Assembly (NCBI GenBank): GCA_963923035.1
Contig: CAWUKT010000004.1
Location: 62,001 to 126,000, forward strand
DNA length: 64,000 nucleotides
From: CAWUKT01 sp963923035
Lineage (GTDB): Bacteria > Bacteroidota > Bacteroidia > J057 > JADKCL01
Direction of reading: 5' to 3'
In this document: positions 18,059 to 26,540 of the stretch, piece after piece
Numbering within the stretch: the stretch's first letter is position 1
Layout: each line of letters begins with the position of its first letter
The notes under the pieces: generated by a model
Told to the model about the DNA's origin: nothing
Database searches by the model: none
The model's input: only the letters and a program-made list of their open reading frames with translations
Position numbers and translations under genes: made by a program

Positions 18059-19789
18059 ATGAGTGCGATACCCCACATCATTCCCGCCTCCTCGCTGCAA
18101 GCAGTCGAGGCTCCCCCTACTCCCTCCAACGGAACTGTGGCCGAATTCTTGGTCGATTGTCTGGAAAAGATAAACGTCAGGTACGCCTTCGGCCTGTCCG
18201 GAGGGACCATCGTCCCGGTCTGGGAGGCATTGGAATACAGCCAGATCGACACGCTGCATTTCCGCCACGAAAATGGCGCCGTCTTTGCCGCTTGTGAATA
18301 CAGCATCGCGGCCGATGAACCCGTCGCCGTATTCGTGACCGGCGGACCCGGCATCGCCAACTGCATCAATGCCCTGGTCGCCGCCCGCTGGGAAGGCGCA
18401 AAAATCATTTTCCTCTGCCCCTATACCAATTCCAACCAACGGGGTGGATTCGCTTTTCAGGAAACCACCGCCCAATTGTTGCCCCAGGACCTGATCCTGT
18501 CTTCTTCCGTCTTTGATTTTGCCGAAGTCCTGGAATCGCCCCATCAGCTCAACCGGACCCTTTCCCGGGCCTTGAACCTGTTCCAGAAACCCGGTGGGTG
18601 CATCGTCAGCATCAGCATTCCCCATGACGTCCAAACTTCCCCGGCGGCAATTTCCGATTGGGAGCCCGCAGAACCGGTATCCGTGCCCACCTGCTCGCAG
18701 GTTGACATCAAGGACTGCGCCCGGAGACTGGCCGGTAAAAGAGTTGCCCTCTGGCTTGGATTTGGGGCTCGGGGAGCCGTGGAACTGGTGAAGGAGTTTG
18801 CCGAAAAGGTCGGAGCCGCGGTCATGAGTACCCCCCGCGCCAAGGGCATTTTTCCCGAGTACCATCCCCAATACCTTGGCGTGACCGGATTCGGGGGACA
18901 CTCTGCACTCTTCGAACGGCTGCAAGATTTTGACCCTGAAGTCGTCCTGGTACTCGGCAGTAAACTGGGAGAATTTACGTCCTTCTGGAACGATCAATAC
19001 GTCACGGCAGAAGAATTCATCCATGTTGACCTGGACAGGAAGGTCTTTGGAAGTGGGTTTCCAAAAAAAAAATACCAGGGACTGGTGAGTGAGATCGGTG
19101 TTTTTCTCAAGCAACTCCTGCCCGAAGTATCTCCCAAATATCCTCCCCGGTTTGCTCCCCTCCCGACTGAATATACCCCCGGAAGCGGCGAGCGGCTGTG
19201 TCCCGGAAAAGTCATGCAGGAGATTCAAACTGTATTTGTGGACGAGCATGAAATCAGTCTGATGTCCGAGGCCGGGAACTCATTTGCCTGGGCCACCCAC
19301 ACCCTCTCGTTTGGCCTGCCGCACTACCGGGTGAGTACAGGTTACGGCTCGATGGGACATGCGGTATCCGGCGTCATCGGCATGGCCCTGGCCCATCCCG
19401 AACGAAAGGCGATTGCCCTGGTGGGAGATGGGTCCATGCTCATGAGCGGAACCGAAATCAATACTGCGGTGAAGTACAATATTCCCGCCATCTGGATTGT
19501 GCTCAACGACGGCTTCTACAACATGTGCCGCCAGGGGAATGCGCTCTTGGGGGTCAAGTCGGTCGATTGCGGGATTCCTCTCGTTGACTTCGTCAAGGTC
19601 GCCCATGGTCTGGGCGCGGATGCGATGGTGGTTTCGGACGAAAAATCTCTTCGGAAAGCATTGGAAGCAGCGAAAGAAAGCCCCCGTCCCATCGTCCTCG
19701 ATGTGCGGATTGATCCCGAAGTCGTACCGCCGTTTGGACAGCGCATCAGCAACCTGAAAACAACCCACGAAGAGGAGGTCGCATCATGA
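18059..19789 (+). CDS. ThDP-dependent enzyme 3 (ThDP3)
   Basis: 576 residues of the acetolactate-synthase-like fold. Glu is at about 71 in LHFRHENGAVFAACEYS. GDGSMLMSG (GDG about 456-458) and LNDGFYNMCRQGN form the cofactor site. It closely resembles ThDP4 (both have GTVAEFLVDCLEK/TK and VPxWEALEYSxIDTLHFRHE). Its stop overlaps the next start as ATGA (19786-19789), a classic coupling arrangement with KAS4. KAS4 now carries a nonsense mutation, so this enzyme may have lost its partner or use another. It probably transfers an acyl unit derived from a 2-oxo acid; the substrate is unknown. Confidence 0.84.
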   Translation: MSAIPHIIPASSLQAVEAPPTPSNGTVAEFLVDCLEKINVRYAFGLSGGTIVPVWEALEYSQIDTLHFRHENGAVFAACEYSIAADEPVAVFVTGGPGIANCINALVAARWEGAKIIFLCPYTNSNQRGGFAFQETTAQLLPQDLILSSSVFDFAEVLESPHQLNRTLSRALNLFQKPGGCIVSISIPHDVQTSPAAISDWEPAEPVSVPTCSQVDIKDCARRLAGKRVALWLGFGARGAVELVKEFAEKVGAAVMSTPRAKGIFPEYHPQYLGVTGFGGHSALFERLQDFDPEVVLVLGSKLGEFTSFWNDQYVTAEEFIHVDLDRKVFGSGFPKKKYQGLVSEIGVFLKQLLPEVSPKYPPRFAPLPTEYTPGSGERLCPGKVMQEIQTVFVDEHEISLMSEAGNSFAWATHTLSFGLPHYRVSTGYGSMGHAVSGVIGMALAHPERKAIALVGDGSMLMSGTEINTAVKYNIPAIWIVLNDGFYNMCRQGNALLGVKSVDCGIPLVDFVKVAHGLGADAMVVSDEKSLRKALEAAKESPRPIVLDVRIDPEVVPPFGQRISNLKTTHEEEVAS

Positions 19790-20862
19790 AACGGACACCT
19801 GGCATCACTGCCATTGCAGTGGAATTCCCCCAAAAGGTCCGCACCAACGCGTATTGGGTCGAAAACCATCCCGACTTGATCGAAAAAGTCGCCACCAAGA
19901 AGTTTTGGGCGACCTCAGAAGGTGATTCGATCTGGGAGCAGGAATACGCAAAGGCAGGGGGAAATCCTTTTTTCGGACTCAACGAACGACGGGTGCTCAC
20001 CGAGAAGGACTCTATCGTTTCGTTGGCCTGTACAGCCGCCCGCAAGGCGGCAAAGGCAGCCGACCTGGAGATCAATGACATCGACATGATCATTGTGGCA
20101 TCCATGTTTTCAGAGAACGTCGACCTGGGCGATTCCAGTCCTATTTCCAGGGAATTGGACTACCACAATTTCTGTTGGAGCCTGAATTCCACCTGTGCGG
20201 GAGGCCTCGCAGCGCTGGAGATTGCCTGTGGAATGATTGCGGCCCACCGCAGCCAAAACATCATGGTCATCACCACCTGCTCGTACAGCCAGTTCTTTGA
20301 TACCTCAGAGATCCCCTCCATTGGAGTTGGCGATGGTACTGCCGCCTTTGTCGTAAGTGAATTGGACCAGGAAGATTTCCTGCTCCATGCAAAGAAAACC
20401 AATTCATTCAGGGCGCTGGGGGCGTTTTACAATGCCATGAAGTATTCCCCGGAAAAAGGGGTTATCAGAACCATTGATTATACCCGGGATGCCGGCCGAC
20501 GCTTTGGCATCCTGACCCCTCAATTCTTCCGCGATACCTGCGTTCAACTCCTCATCGAATCTGAATACTCCATTGAGGACATTGACTTTTTTGTGTCCTA
20601 CAATGCCACCGGTTAGTACAGCAACTACTGCGTACGGGAGCTGAACCTACCCCCCGAAAAAACCATTGACATCCTTCCGCGGTACGGAAACATCTCGTGT
20701 GTCTCCACCATTGCCGCGCTCTACCATGCGCAGGAAGAAAATAAGATCAAGCCCGGAGACCTCATCCTGTTGTTCAACCACGGCTTCTCCTCCAACAACA
20801 TCGCGATGATCCTAAAGTGGGGAGATGTGAAGCTGGGAAAATGGAATCTCGAGAAGTCCTGA
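19786..20862 (+). pseudogene. KASIII-like protein 4 interrupted by an in-frame TAG
   Basis: Reading from the ATG at 19786 gives 276 residues up to a TAG at 20614-20616, and then the same frame stays open for 81 more codons to a TGA at 20860. The TAG stands exactly where all other copies have TGG (Trp of NATGWY or NATAWY), so one transition, TGG to TAG, explains it. The Cys is present in LNSTCAGGLAAL (about C137). The downstream part still encodes RYGNISCVS and a variant FNHGFSSNN. The C-terminus is WGDVKLGKWNLEKS where the others end WGDVALG or WGDVAVG. It is either a recent pseudogene, a readthrough gene, or a sequencing error. The truncated form would lose the Asn and C-terminal motifs and is unlikely to work. 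Confidence 0.8.
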
Positions 20863-20904
20863 CCTCCCAAGAACCACACAATCAATGTTTTCAACCCAAA
20901 TGAC

Positions 20905-22614
20905 ATGAATAGCCTACCACCAACGATACAAGAGCAGTCCAAACGCTCTAACGAATCCCATCCAATTCCGTCGAAGGGGACCGTCGCCGAGTTCCTCGTT
21001 GATTGCCTCACAAAGATGAATGTCAGGGTGGCCTTCGGGGTGTCTGGGGGGAATATTGTGCCGATTTGGGAAGCCTTGGAGTACAGCGAAATTGATACGC
21101 TTCATTTTCGCCATGAAACTGGGGCCGTCTTTGCCGCCTGTGAATACAGCATTGCTACCCGGGAGCCCGTAGCCGTATTTGTCACCGGTGGCCCCGGGAT
21201 CGCCAACAGCATCAATGGGCTGCTCGCTTCCAAGTGGGAGGGCGCGAAAATCATTTTCCTGTCTCCCTATACCGATACCAAAAACAGAGGCCGATTTGCC
21301 CTGCAAGAGACCTCCGGCAACCTGTTTCCCCGCGACCTGCTGGTCTCGCCTTCGGTATTTGACTACGCCGCTGTCGTCGAATCACCGGTCCAACTGAAGG
21401 TGACCCTGAACAGGATTCACAATTTGATGCAAAAACCGGGAGGCCGCGTCGCCAATATTTGCATTCCCCAGGACATTCAGAAAGCCCCGGCGTCCCAACC
21501 GACTTGGACTCCTCAAGCCCCGGCTTGCGCTCCGACCTGTTCCCGTGAGGTCATCGAAACCGTGGCCCAAAAATTGTCTGGAAAAAAGATTGTCCTCTGG
21601 CTGGGGTTTGGTGCGCGGGAAAATACCGAACTGGTGCGGGCATTTGCGGAACGAACCGGATCGGCCGTCATGAGCTCTCCCCGGGGCAAGGGAATTTTTC
21701 CCGAGTCTCACCCCCAATATTTGGGGGTCACAGGTTTTGGCGGACACGCTGACCTGTTCGAAAAGATGGACCAATTCGCCCCGGATATCGTTCTGGTCCT
21801 CGGCAGCAAATTGGGTGAGTTCACCTCTTCCTGGAACGACCGATTCTTCGGAGGCAAGGAAGTCATTCACGTGGACATCGATGAACAGGTCTTTGGCGCC
21901 AGCTTCCCCCAGCAACATTACTTTGGCGTCCTCAGCGACATCGGAGGGTTTCTCAGTGACGTTTTGCCCCAACTCCCACCCCGGAAACCCATCTCCTTCC
22001 CACCGAACGAATTCGATTTTGTCCCGGGTAACCGAGATCGTTTGTGTCCGGGCACCTTGCTCAAGAAGATTCAACGTTCACTCATCGAAGATGCTGCCCT
22101 GCCTTTGTTTGCAGATGGCGGCAATTCAATGGCTTGGGGAACCCACCTCTTACGGTTTGACCAGCCCCACTTCCGGATCAGTACCGGCTACGGATCGATG
22201 GGCCACGCCGCTTCGGGCGTGATTGGGATGGCCCTGGCAAATGAGAAACGAAAAGCGGTCGCCTTGATCGGTGATGGCGCCATGCTGATGAACGGAACGG
22301 AAATCAATACGGCGGTGAAGTACCGCATCCCGGCCATTTGGGTGGTGTTGAATGATGGCCTCTACAACATGTGTCGGCAAGGAAATGCCCTTCAGGGGAT
22401 CAAGGAAATCGATTGCCATATCCCTCTGGTGGATTTTGCGGGTTTCGCCCGTAGCCTGGGGGCGGAGGGCTTGCTGGTCACGGATGTAAAATCATTGAAA
22501 GCGGCCATTTCCCATGCCCAAACCAGTCCCCATCCCTGTGTCCTGGACGTCCGCATTGATTCCAACGTTCTCGCGCCCATTGGCTCGAGGATCAAGACCC
22601 TGACCAAAACATAA
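20905..22614 (+). CDS. ThDP-dependent enzyme 4 (ThDP4)
   Basis: 569 residues. Glu is at about 71 in LHFRHETGAVFAACEYS. GDGAMLMNG (GDG about 456-458) and LNDGLYNMCRQGNALQG complete the ThDP/metal site. It is the sister of ThDP3 by motif comparison and pairs with KAS5, whose start lies 5 bases after the stop. The central domain has WLGFGARENTELVRAFAE, like the other copies, and keeps the fold of acetolactate-synthase-type enzymes, but FAD-binding cannot be judged by eye. The likely reaction is acyl-anion transfer from a 2-oxo acid to a thioester or carbonyl acceptor (inference). Confidence 0.85.
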   Translation: MNSLPPTIQEQSKRSNESHPIPSKGTVAEFLVDCLTKMNVRVAFGVSGGNIVPIWEALEYSEIDTLHFRHETGAVFAACEYSIATREPVAVFVTGGPGIANSINGLLASKWEGAKIIFLSPYTDTKNRGRFALQETSGNLFPRDLLVSPSVFDYAAVVESPVQLKVTLNRIHNLMQKPGGRVANICIPQDIQKAPASQPTWTPQAPACAPTCSREVIETVAQKLSGKKIVLWLGFGARENTELVRAFAERTGSAVMSSPRGKGIFPESHPQYLGVTGFGGHADLFEKMDQFAPDIVLVLGSKLGEFTSSWNDRFFGGKEVIHVDIDEQVFGASFPQQHYFGVLSDIGGFLSDVLPQLPPRKPISFPPNEFDFVPGNRDRLCPGTLLKKIQRSLIEDAALPLFADGGNSMAWGTHLLRFDQPHFRISTGYGSMGHAASGVIGMALANEKRKAVALIGDGAMLMNGTEINTAVKYRIPAIWVVLNDGLYNMCRQGNALQGIKEIDCHIPLVDFAGFARSLGAEGLLVTDVKSLKAAISHAQTSPHPCVLDVRIDSNVLAPIGSRIKTLTKT

Positions 22615-22619
22615 GATCC

Positions 22620-23678
22620 ATGAAAAGAAGTGCAACCATTTCCGCCATCGCGGTTGAATTTCCTGAACAAGTTCGCACCAATGATTATTGGCTTGAGAAC
22701 TACCCCGAGTTGTTCACCGCCGACAAGAAAAAACACGCGACCATCTTCAGCGACGGGAAAAATACCGACCAGTTAAGTAACTGGGATGAAGAGGTGGCGA
22801 AGTATTGGGATGATCCCTTCGGCGGAGCCCAGGAGCGGAGAGTCATGCAGCCCACGGATTCGGTTGTGAGCATGGCATGTTCGACGATCAGGAAGGTATT
22901 GACCGCCAGCAATAAGCAGCTGAAGGAGATCGAAATGATCATCTCCACGGCGATGTTCCCGGAGCATGTGGATGAGGGAGACGCCGCCTATATTGCTGGT
23001 GAACTGGGCTACCAGGGAATGTGCTGGAATCTGAATTCAATGTGCGCATCGCCCATGATGGCGTTGAAGCTGGCGGCCGGATTGATTGATTCGGGACAAC
23101 ATACCAGTATCCTCATCGTTTCCACCTGCTCCTATTCCAGAATGTTCGCAGAACACAAAAGTACTTCCTTTATGATCGGGGACGGATTCGGGGCTTTTCT
23201 GGTGGAAGCAACAGAAGAACCAGCCGGAGTCCTGTATTCCAAATTCATTGGGACCGCTGACAGCAGAGGGTTATTCTACACCGCCATCGATCCCGATGCC
23301 CAGCGAAGGGCCCACTATACCCCCGGCTCTTCCAAACTGGTAGCTGAATTGACCCAGCGATACATGAAGGAATTGATCGCCGCATTCTTCGAAGAGCATC
23401 CAATCACCACGGATGAGATTGACTTCTTCATCTCCTTCAATGCAACAGCTTGGTACAGTTCCTTTTTCGCCAAGGAGTTGGGAATTCCCCCCAGTAAGAC
23501 CAACAATATTTTCCCGAAGTATGGAAATATCTCCGGGGTCTCTGTGATCGCAGCCCTTCACGAGGCCTGTCAGGACAACCAGCTCCAAAAAGGTGATTTG
23601 GTGCTGATTTACAACCACGGATTCACTTCGAATTCCGGCCTGCTCTTGCTGCGGTGGGGGGACGTGGCCTTGGGCTAA
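22620..23678 (+). CDS. KASIII-like protein 5
   Basis: 352 residues. Cys is in LNSMCASPMMAL (about C142). The His position is Phe in ISFNATAWY (about F273). Asn is kept in KYGNISGVS (about N303). The C-terminus is YNHGFTSNSGLLLLRWGDVALG. The N-terminus ISAIAVEFPEQVRTNDYW is shared with KAS1 and KAS6. It follows ThDP4 by 5 bases, so the pair is surely co-translated. The same set of substitutions in an intact, well-conserved copy shows that loss of the FabH His is a family property and not decay. A partner role in acyl transfer with ThDP4 is inferred. Confidence 0.82.
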   Translation: MKRSATISAIAVEFPEQVRTNDYWLENYPELFTADKKKHATIFSDGKNTDQLSNWDEEVAKYWDDPFGGAQERRVMQPTDSVVSMACSTIRKVLTASNKQLKEIEMIISTAMFPEHVDEGDAAYIAGELGYQGMCWNLNSMCASPMMALKLAAGLIDSGQHTSILIVSTCSYSRMFAEHKSTSFMIGDGFGAFLVEATEEPAGVLYSKFIGTADSRGLFYTAIDPDAQRRAHYTPGSSKLVAELTQRYMKELIAAFFEEHPITTDEIDFFISFNATAWYSSFFAKELGIPPSKTNNIFPKYGNISGVSVIAALHEACQDNQLQKGDLVLIYNHGFTSNSGLLLLRWGDVALG

Positions 23679-23717
23679 TCCTTCCCCTCTATTTATCACA
23701 AAAAAAACAAATACCAG

Positions 23718-26495
23718 ATGTCCTACATAGACTTGTCTCCAACCAGTTTTCCCCCTGAAGCCATCTCTTTAAAAAAGCAGGAGTGGACCGTTGCTGAAAT
23801 GGTCGTCAAGAGTTTGGATATCTTGGGGGCAAAATACGCCTTTGGCGTCTCAGGGGGAGAAATCGCCCCCATTTGGGAAGCACTGGAATACAGCAAGATT
23901 GAAACGCTTCACTTCCGACACGAAGGTGGGGCCGCTTTTGCTGCCTGCGAGTACAGCATTGCCACCGGAGAGCCCGCCGTCGTATTTGTGACCGGCGGCC
24001 CCGGCATCGCCCATGCTCTCAACGGCCTCATTGCCGCGAAAAAAGAGGGGGCCAGGGTCATCTTTCTGGCTCCTTATTCTGACTCCAATAAACGGGACAA
24101 GTTTGCCTGTCAGGAATCCACCCACGAACATTTTCCCAGCAACCTGCTGATCGCTTCGAGCGTCTTTGATTATTCGGTGATCGTAGAATCTCCCGCTCAG
24201 TTGCAAGCGGTATTTACCCGGTGCTCGAACTCGCTGGCTACCCTGGGTTCCAGCGTCATCGGCCTGTTCATTTCGCAGCGATTGCAAAAAAGTCCCTGCC
24301 CGGAGGTCAACCTCCGGGTTCGCCAGCATCAAATCAAGTTGACCTGCTCCAGTGAAATCATCGAATACTGTGCCGAATTGATGGCGAACAAGAAGCTGCT
24401 GATTTGGACCGGTTTTGGGGCGCGTAAATCAGCGGGGCAACTGCGGGAATTCGCCGAGAAAACAGGAGCGATGGTGATGAGTACTCCCCGGGGGAAGGGG
24501 GCAATGCCGGAGGATCATCCCCAATTCATTGGGGTGACTGGATTGGGGGGACAGGAAGGATTGCAAATAAAAATCGATCAATTCCAGCCGGACTTGACCA
24601 TCATCCTCGGAAGTAAACTGGGAGAACTGGCTTCATTCTGGGACCAAAAGCTGATTCCTTCCCCGGAGATCATTCATGTCGACATCAATTCAAAAGTGTT
24701 CGGCATTGGCTTCCCGAAACAGGCCACTACCCCCGTTCTGGCCGATGTCGCATTCTTTCTGGAGAAAGTGCTGCCATTGCTCCCTACTGCAACCCATTCC
24801 TTCCAACTCAGACAGATGGATCATCATCACCCTCCATCCACCGGACTTTCCCCGAGTGTGGTCATGGAGGCGGTACAGGCCCAACTCAACCTGCACCCTC
24901 ATACCATGGTCATCTCAGAAGCGGGAAACTCGCTGGCATGGGCCAATAACCGACTCCGGTTCCCCCACCCGACCTACCGGGCAAGTATGGGCCATGCCTC
25001 GATGGGGCATGCCGTGGCCGGTGTCCTTGGACTGTCACTGGCCAACAAAGACCGCAAAGCCATCGCCATCGTTGGAGATGGGGCCATGCTGATGAATGGC
25101 ACCGAGGTCAATACGGCGGTCAAATACAAGATCAATTCTATCTGGATCGTGTTGAACGACGGCGGCTACAATATGTGTCGCCAGGGAAACCGCCTCCAGG
25201 GTATGAAGGAGGTGGATTGCGACATCCCTCCGGCTGATTTTGTCGCCTTTGCGGAAAGCCTGGGCGCCCGGGGCATCCGGGTAAAAGATGAAGTCGAGCT
25301 GATCGCTGCCCTGGAAGAAGCCATGTTGGCGGAGGTCCCTTACGTGCTGGACATGGTCATCGATCGAAATGTGCCCGCTCCCATTGGGGCGAGGGTGTCG
25401 AGTTTTAAAAAAAAACAAGTGAACATGAAGGAGAGAAATGCAATTGGAATCGCTGCCCTGGCGGTGGAATTCCCGGAACAAGTTAGAACCAATGATTTCT
25501 GGCTTGAGAATTATCCTGAAGTCGTTACGGCCAAGGCAACCACCAGTCATTATGCCAATCCTGATCCGGGTGAACTGGTCAGCAACTGGGACCGAGCCGT
25601 TCTGCCATTTCGGAACGATCCCTTTGGAGGAGCAAAAGAGCGGAGGGTTTTGAAAGACGGAGAATCCATCCTTGACCTTGCCCAAAAGGCTGTGAACAAG
25701 GTATTGGCAGCCGCAAACATGTCCCTCGATCAGATTGGAATGATCATCGTCAATTCCATGCTCCCAGAGCATGTCGATGAGGGCGACGCCGCCTACCTGG
25801 CCCGAGAACTTGACTTCGGTGGCCTGTGCTGGAGCTTGAATTCGACCTGCACCGGATCTCTGCTCGGTTTAGAGATGGCCCGCAACTCCATCGCTTCTGG
25901 TCTCTATGAGCATATTCTGGTAGTCAACACCTGCTCCTACTCCCGATTCATGGACAAAAGTACCAGCAAGTCTTTTGCGATCGGAGATGGGACGGGAGCA
26001 TTTATAGTCTCTGAATTGAAGGAATCTCAAGGAGTCATTGCGTCGAAATTTTTGAATTCCCACCGAAGCCTGGGGCTCATCCACAATGACCTGGGGCTCA
26101 CCCCGGCGGGGGAACCTGAGCGAAAAATCGTGTTTACCCGGGGAACGGGAAGCAAGGTCGCAGATCTCACCCAGACCTATTTGAAAGAAATGCTCGACGA
26201 ATTTACCGCTGAATACCGCGATGAATTGGGCGATATCGATTTCTACTTCTCCTTCAATGCTACCGGTTGGTACAGCTCCTTCTTTTGCAGCGAACTGGGC
26301 ATCCCCAAAGAAAAGACCATTGACGTATTTCCCCGCTACGGCAATGTCTCCGGGGTTTCTTTCCTGGCGTCACTCTTCCATGCCCAACAAGAAGGGAAAA
26401 TTCGAGAAAACGATCTCATCCTGGTCTATAACCATGGATTTGCCTCCAACAACGGAATGATTTTGATGCGGTGGGGAAATGTGGCTTTGGGCTGA
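23718..26495 (+). CDS. ThDP enzyme 5 fused to KASIII-like protein 6
   Basis: 925-residue single frame. Residues 1-569 are a complete ThDP enzyme (Glu at about 69 in LHFRHEGGAAFAACEYS; GDGAMLMNG at about 453-461; LNDGGYNMCRQGN). From Met570 a complete KASIII-like protein follows (Cys at about 711 in LNSTCTGSLLGL; His position FSFNATGWY; Asn in RYGNVSGVS; end YNHGFASNNG and RWGNVALG). The two are joined only by SFKKKQVN, encoded over a run of nine A. One A fewer would stop the first protein at a TGA (25420-25422) three codons after the run starts and leave the ATG at 25425 as a normal start. So this is either a real fusion, a slippage-controlled product, or an indel. It supports a physical ThDP-KASIII partnership. 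Confidence 0.8.
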   Translation: MSYIDLSPTSFPPEAISLKKQEWTVAEMVVKSLDILGAKYAFGVSGGEIAPIWEALEYSKIETLHFRHEGGAAFAACEYSIATGEPAVVFVTGGPGIAHALNGLIAAKKEGARVIFLAPYSDSNKRDKFACQESTHEHFPSNLLIASSVFDYSVIVESPAQLQAVFTRCSNSLATLGSSVIGLFISQRLQKSPCPEVNLRVRQHQIKLTCSSEIIEYCAELMANKKLLIWTGFGARKSAGQLREFAEKTGAMVMSTPRGKGAMPEDHPQFIGVTGLGGQEGLQIKIDQFQPDLTIILGSKLGELASFWDQKLIPSPEIIHVDINSKVFGIGFPKQATTPVLADVAFFLEKVLPLLPTATHSFQLRQMDHHHPPSTGLSPSVVMEAVQAQLNLHPHTMVISEAGNSLAWANNRLRFPHPTYRASMGHASMGHAVAGVLGLSLANKDRKAIAIVGDGAMLMNGTEVNTAVKYKINSIWIVLNDGGYNMCRQGNRLQGMKEVDCDIPPADFVAFAESLGARGIRVKDEVELIAALEEAMLAEVPYVLDMVIDRNVPAPIGARVSSFKKKQVNMKERNAIGIAALAVEFPEQVRTNDFWLENYPEVVTAKATTSHYANPDPGELVSNWDRAVLPFRNDPFGGAKERRVLKDGESILDLAQKAVNKVLAAANMSLDQIGMIIVNSMLPEHVDEGDAAYLARELDFGGLCWSLNSTCTGSLLGLEMARNSIASGLYEHILVVNTCSYSRFMDKSTSKSFAIGDGTGAFIVSELKESQGVIASKFLNSHRSLGLIHNDLGLTPAGEPERKIVFTRGTGSKVADLTQTYLKEMLDEFTAEYRDELGDIDFYFSFNATGWYSSFFCSELGIPKEKTIDVFPRYGNVSGVSFLASLFHAQQEGKIRENDLILVYNHGFASNNGMILMRWGNVALG
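25407..25415 (+). other. A9 homopolymer at the ThDP-KASIII junction (candidate slippage site)
   Basis: TTTT followed by nine A, in codons TTT-AAA-AAA-AAA-CAA-GTG. With eight A the frame would read AAA-AAA-AAC-AAG-TGA and end the ThDP protein at the usual family length, 2 bases before the KASIII ATG. Runs of this length are known substrates for polymerase slippage, so both fused and separate proteins could come from one gene. Confidence 0.5.
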
Positions 26496-26540
26496 CCTGA
26501 CACCTACAAACCAACCAACACTTAATGAATCAAAAAAAGA

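Noticed and set aside
3565..25424. Branched-chain amino acid acetolactate synthase (IlvB) for the ThDP genes
   Set aside because: Five paralogs without a regulatory small subunit, ilvC or ilvD, each paired with a KASIII-like gene, do not fit valine/isoleucine synthesis.
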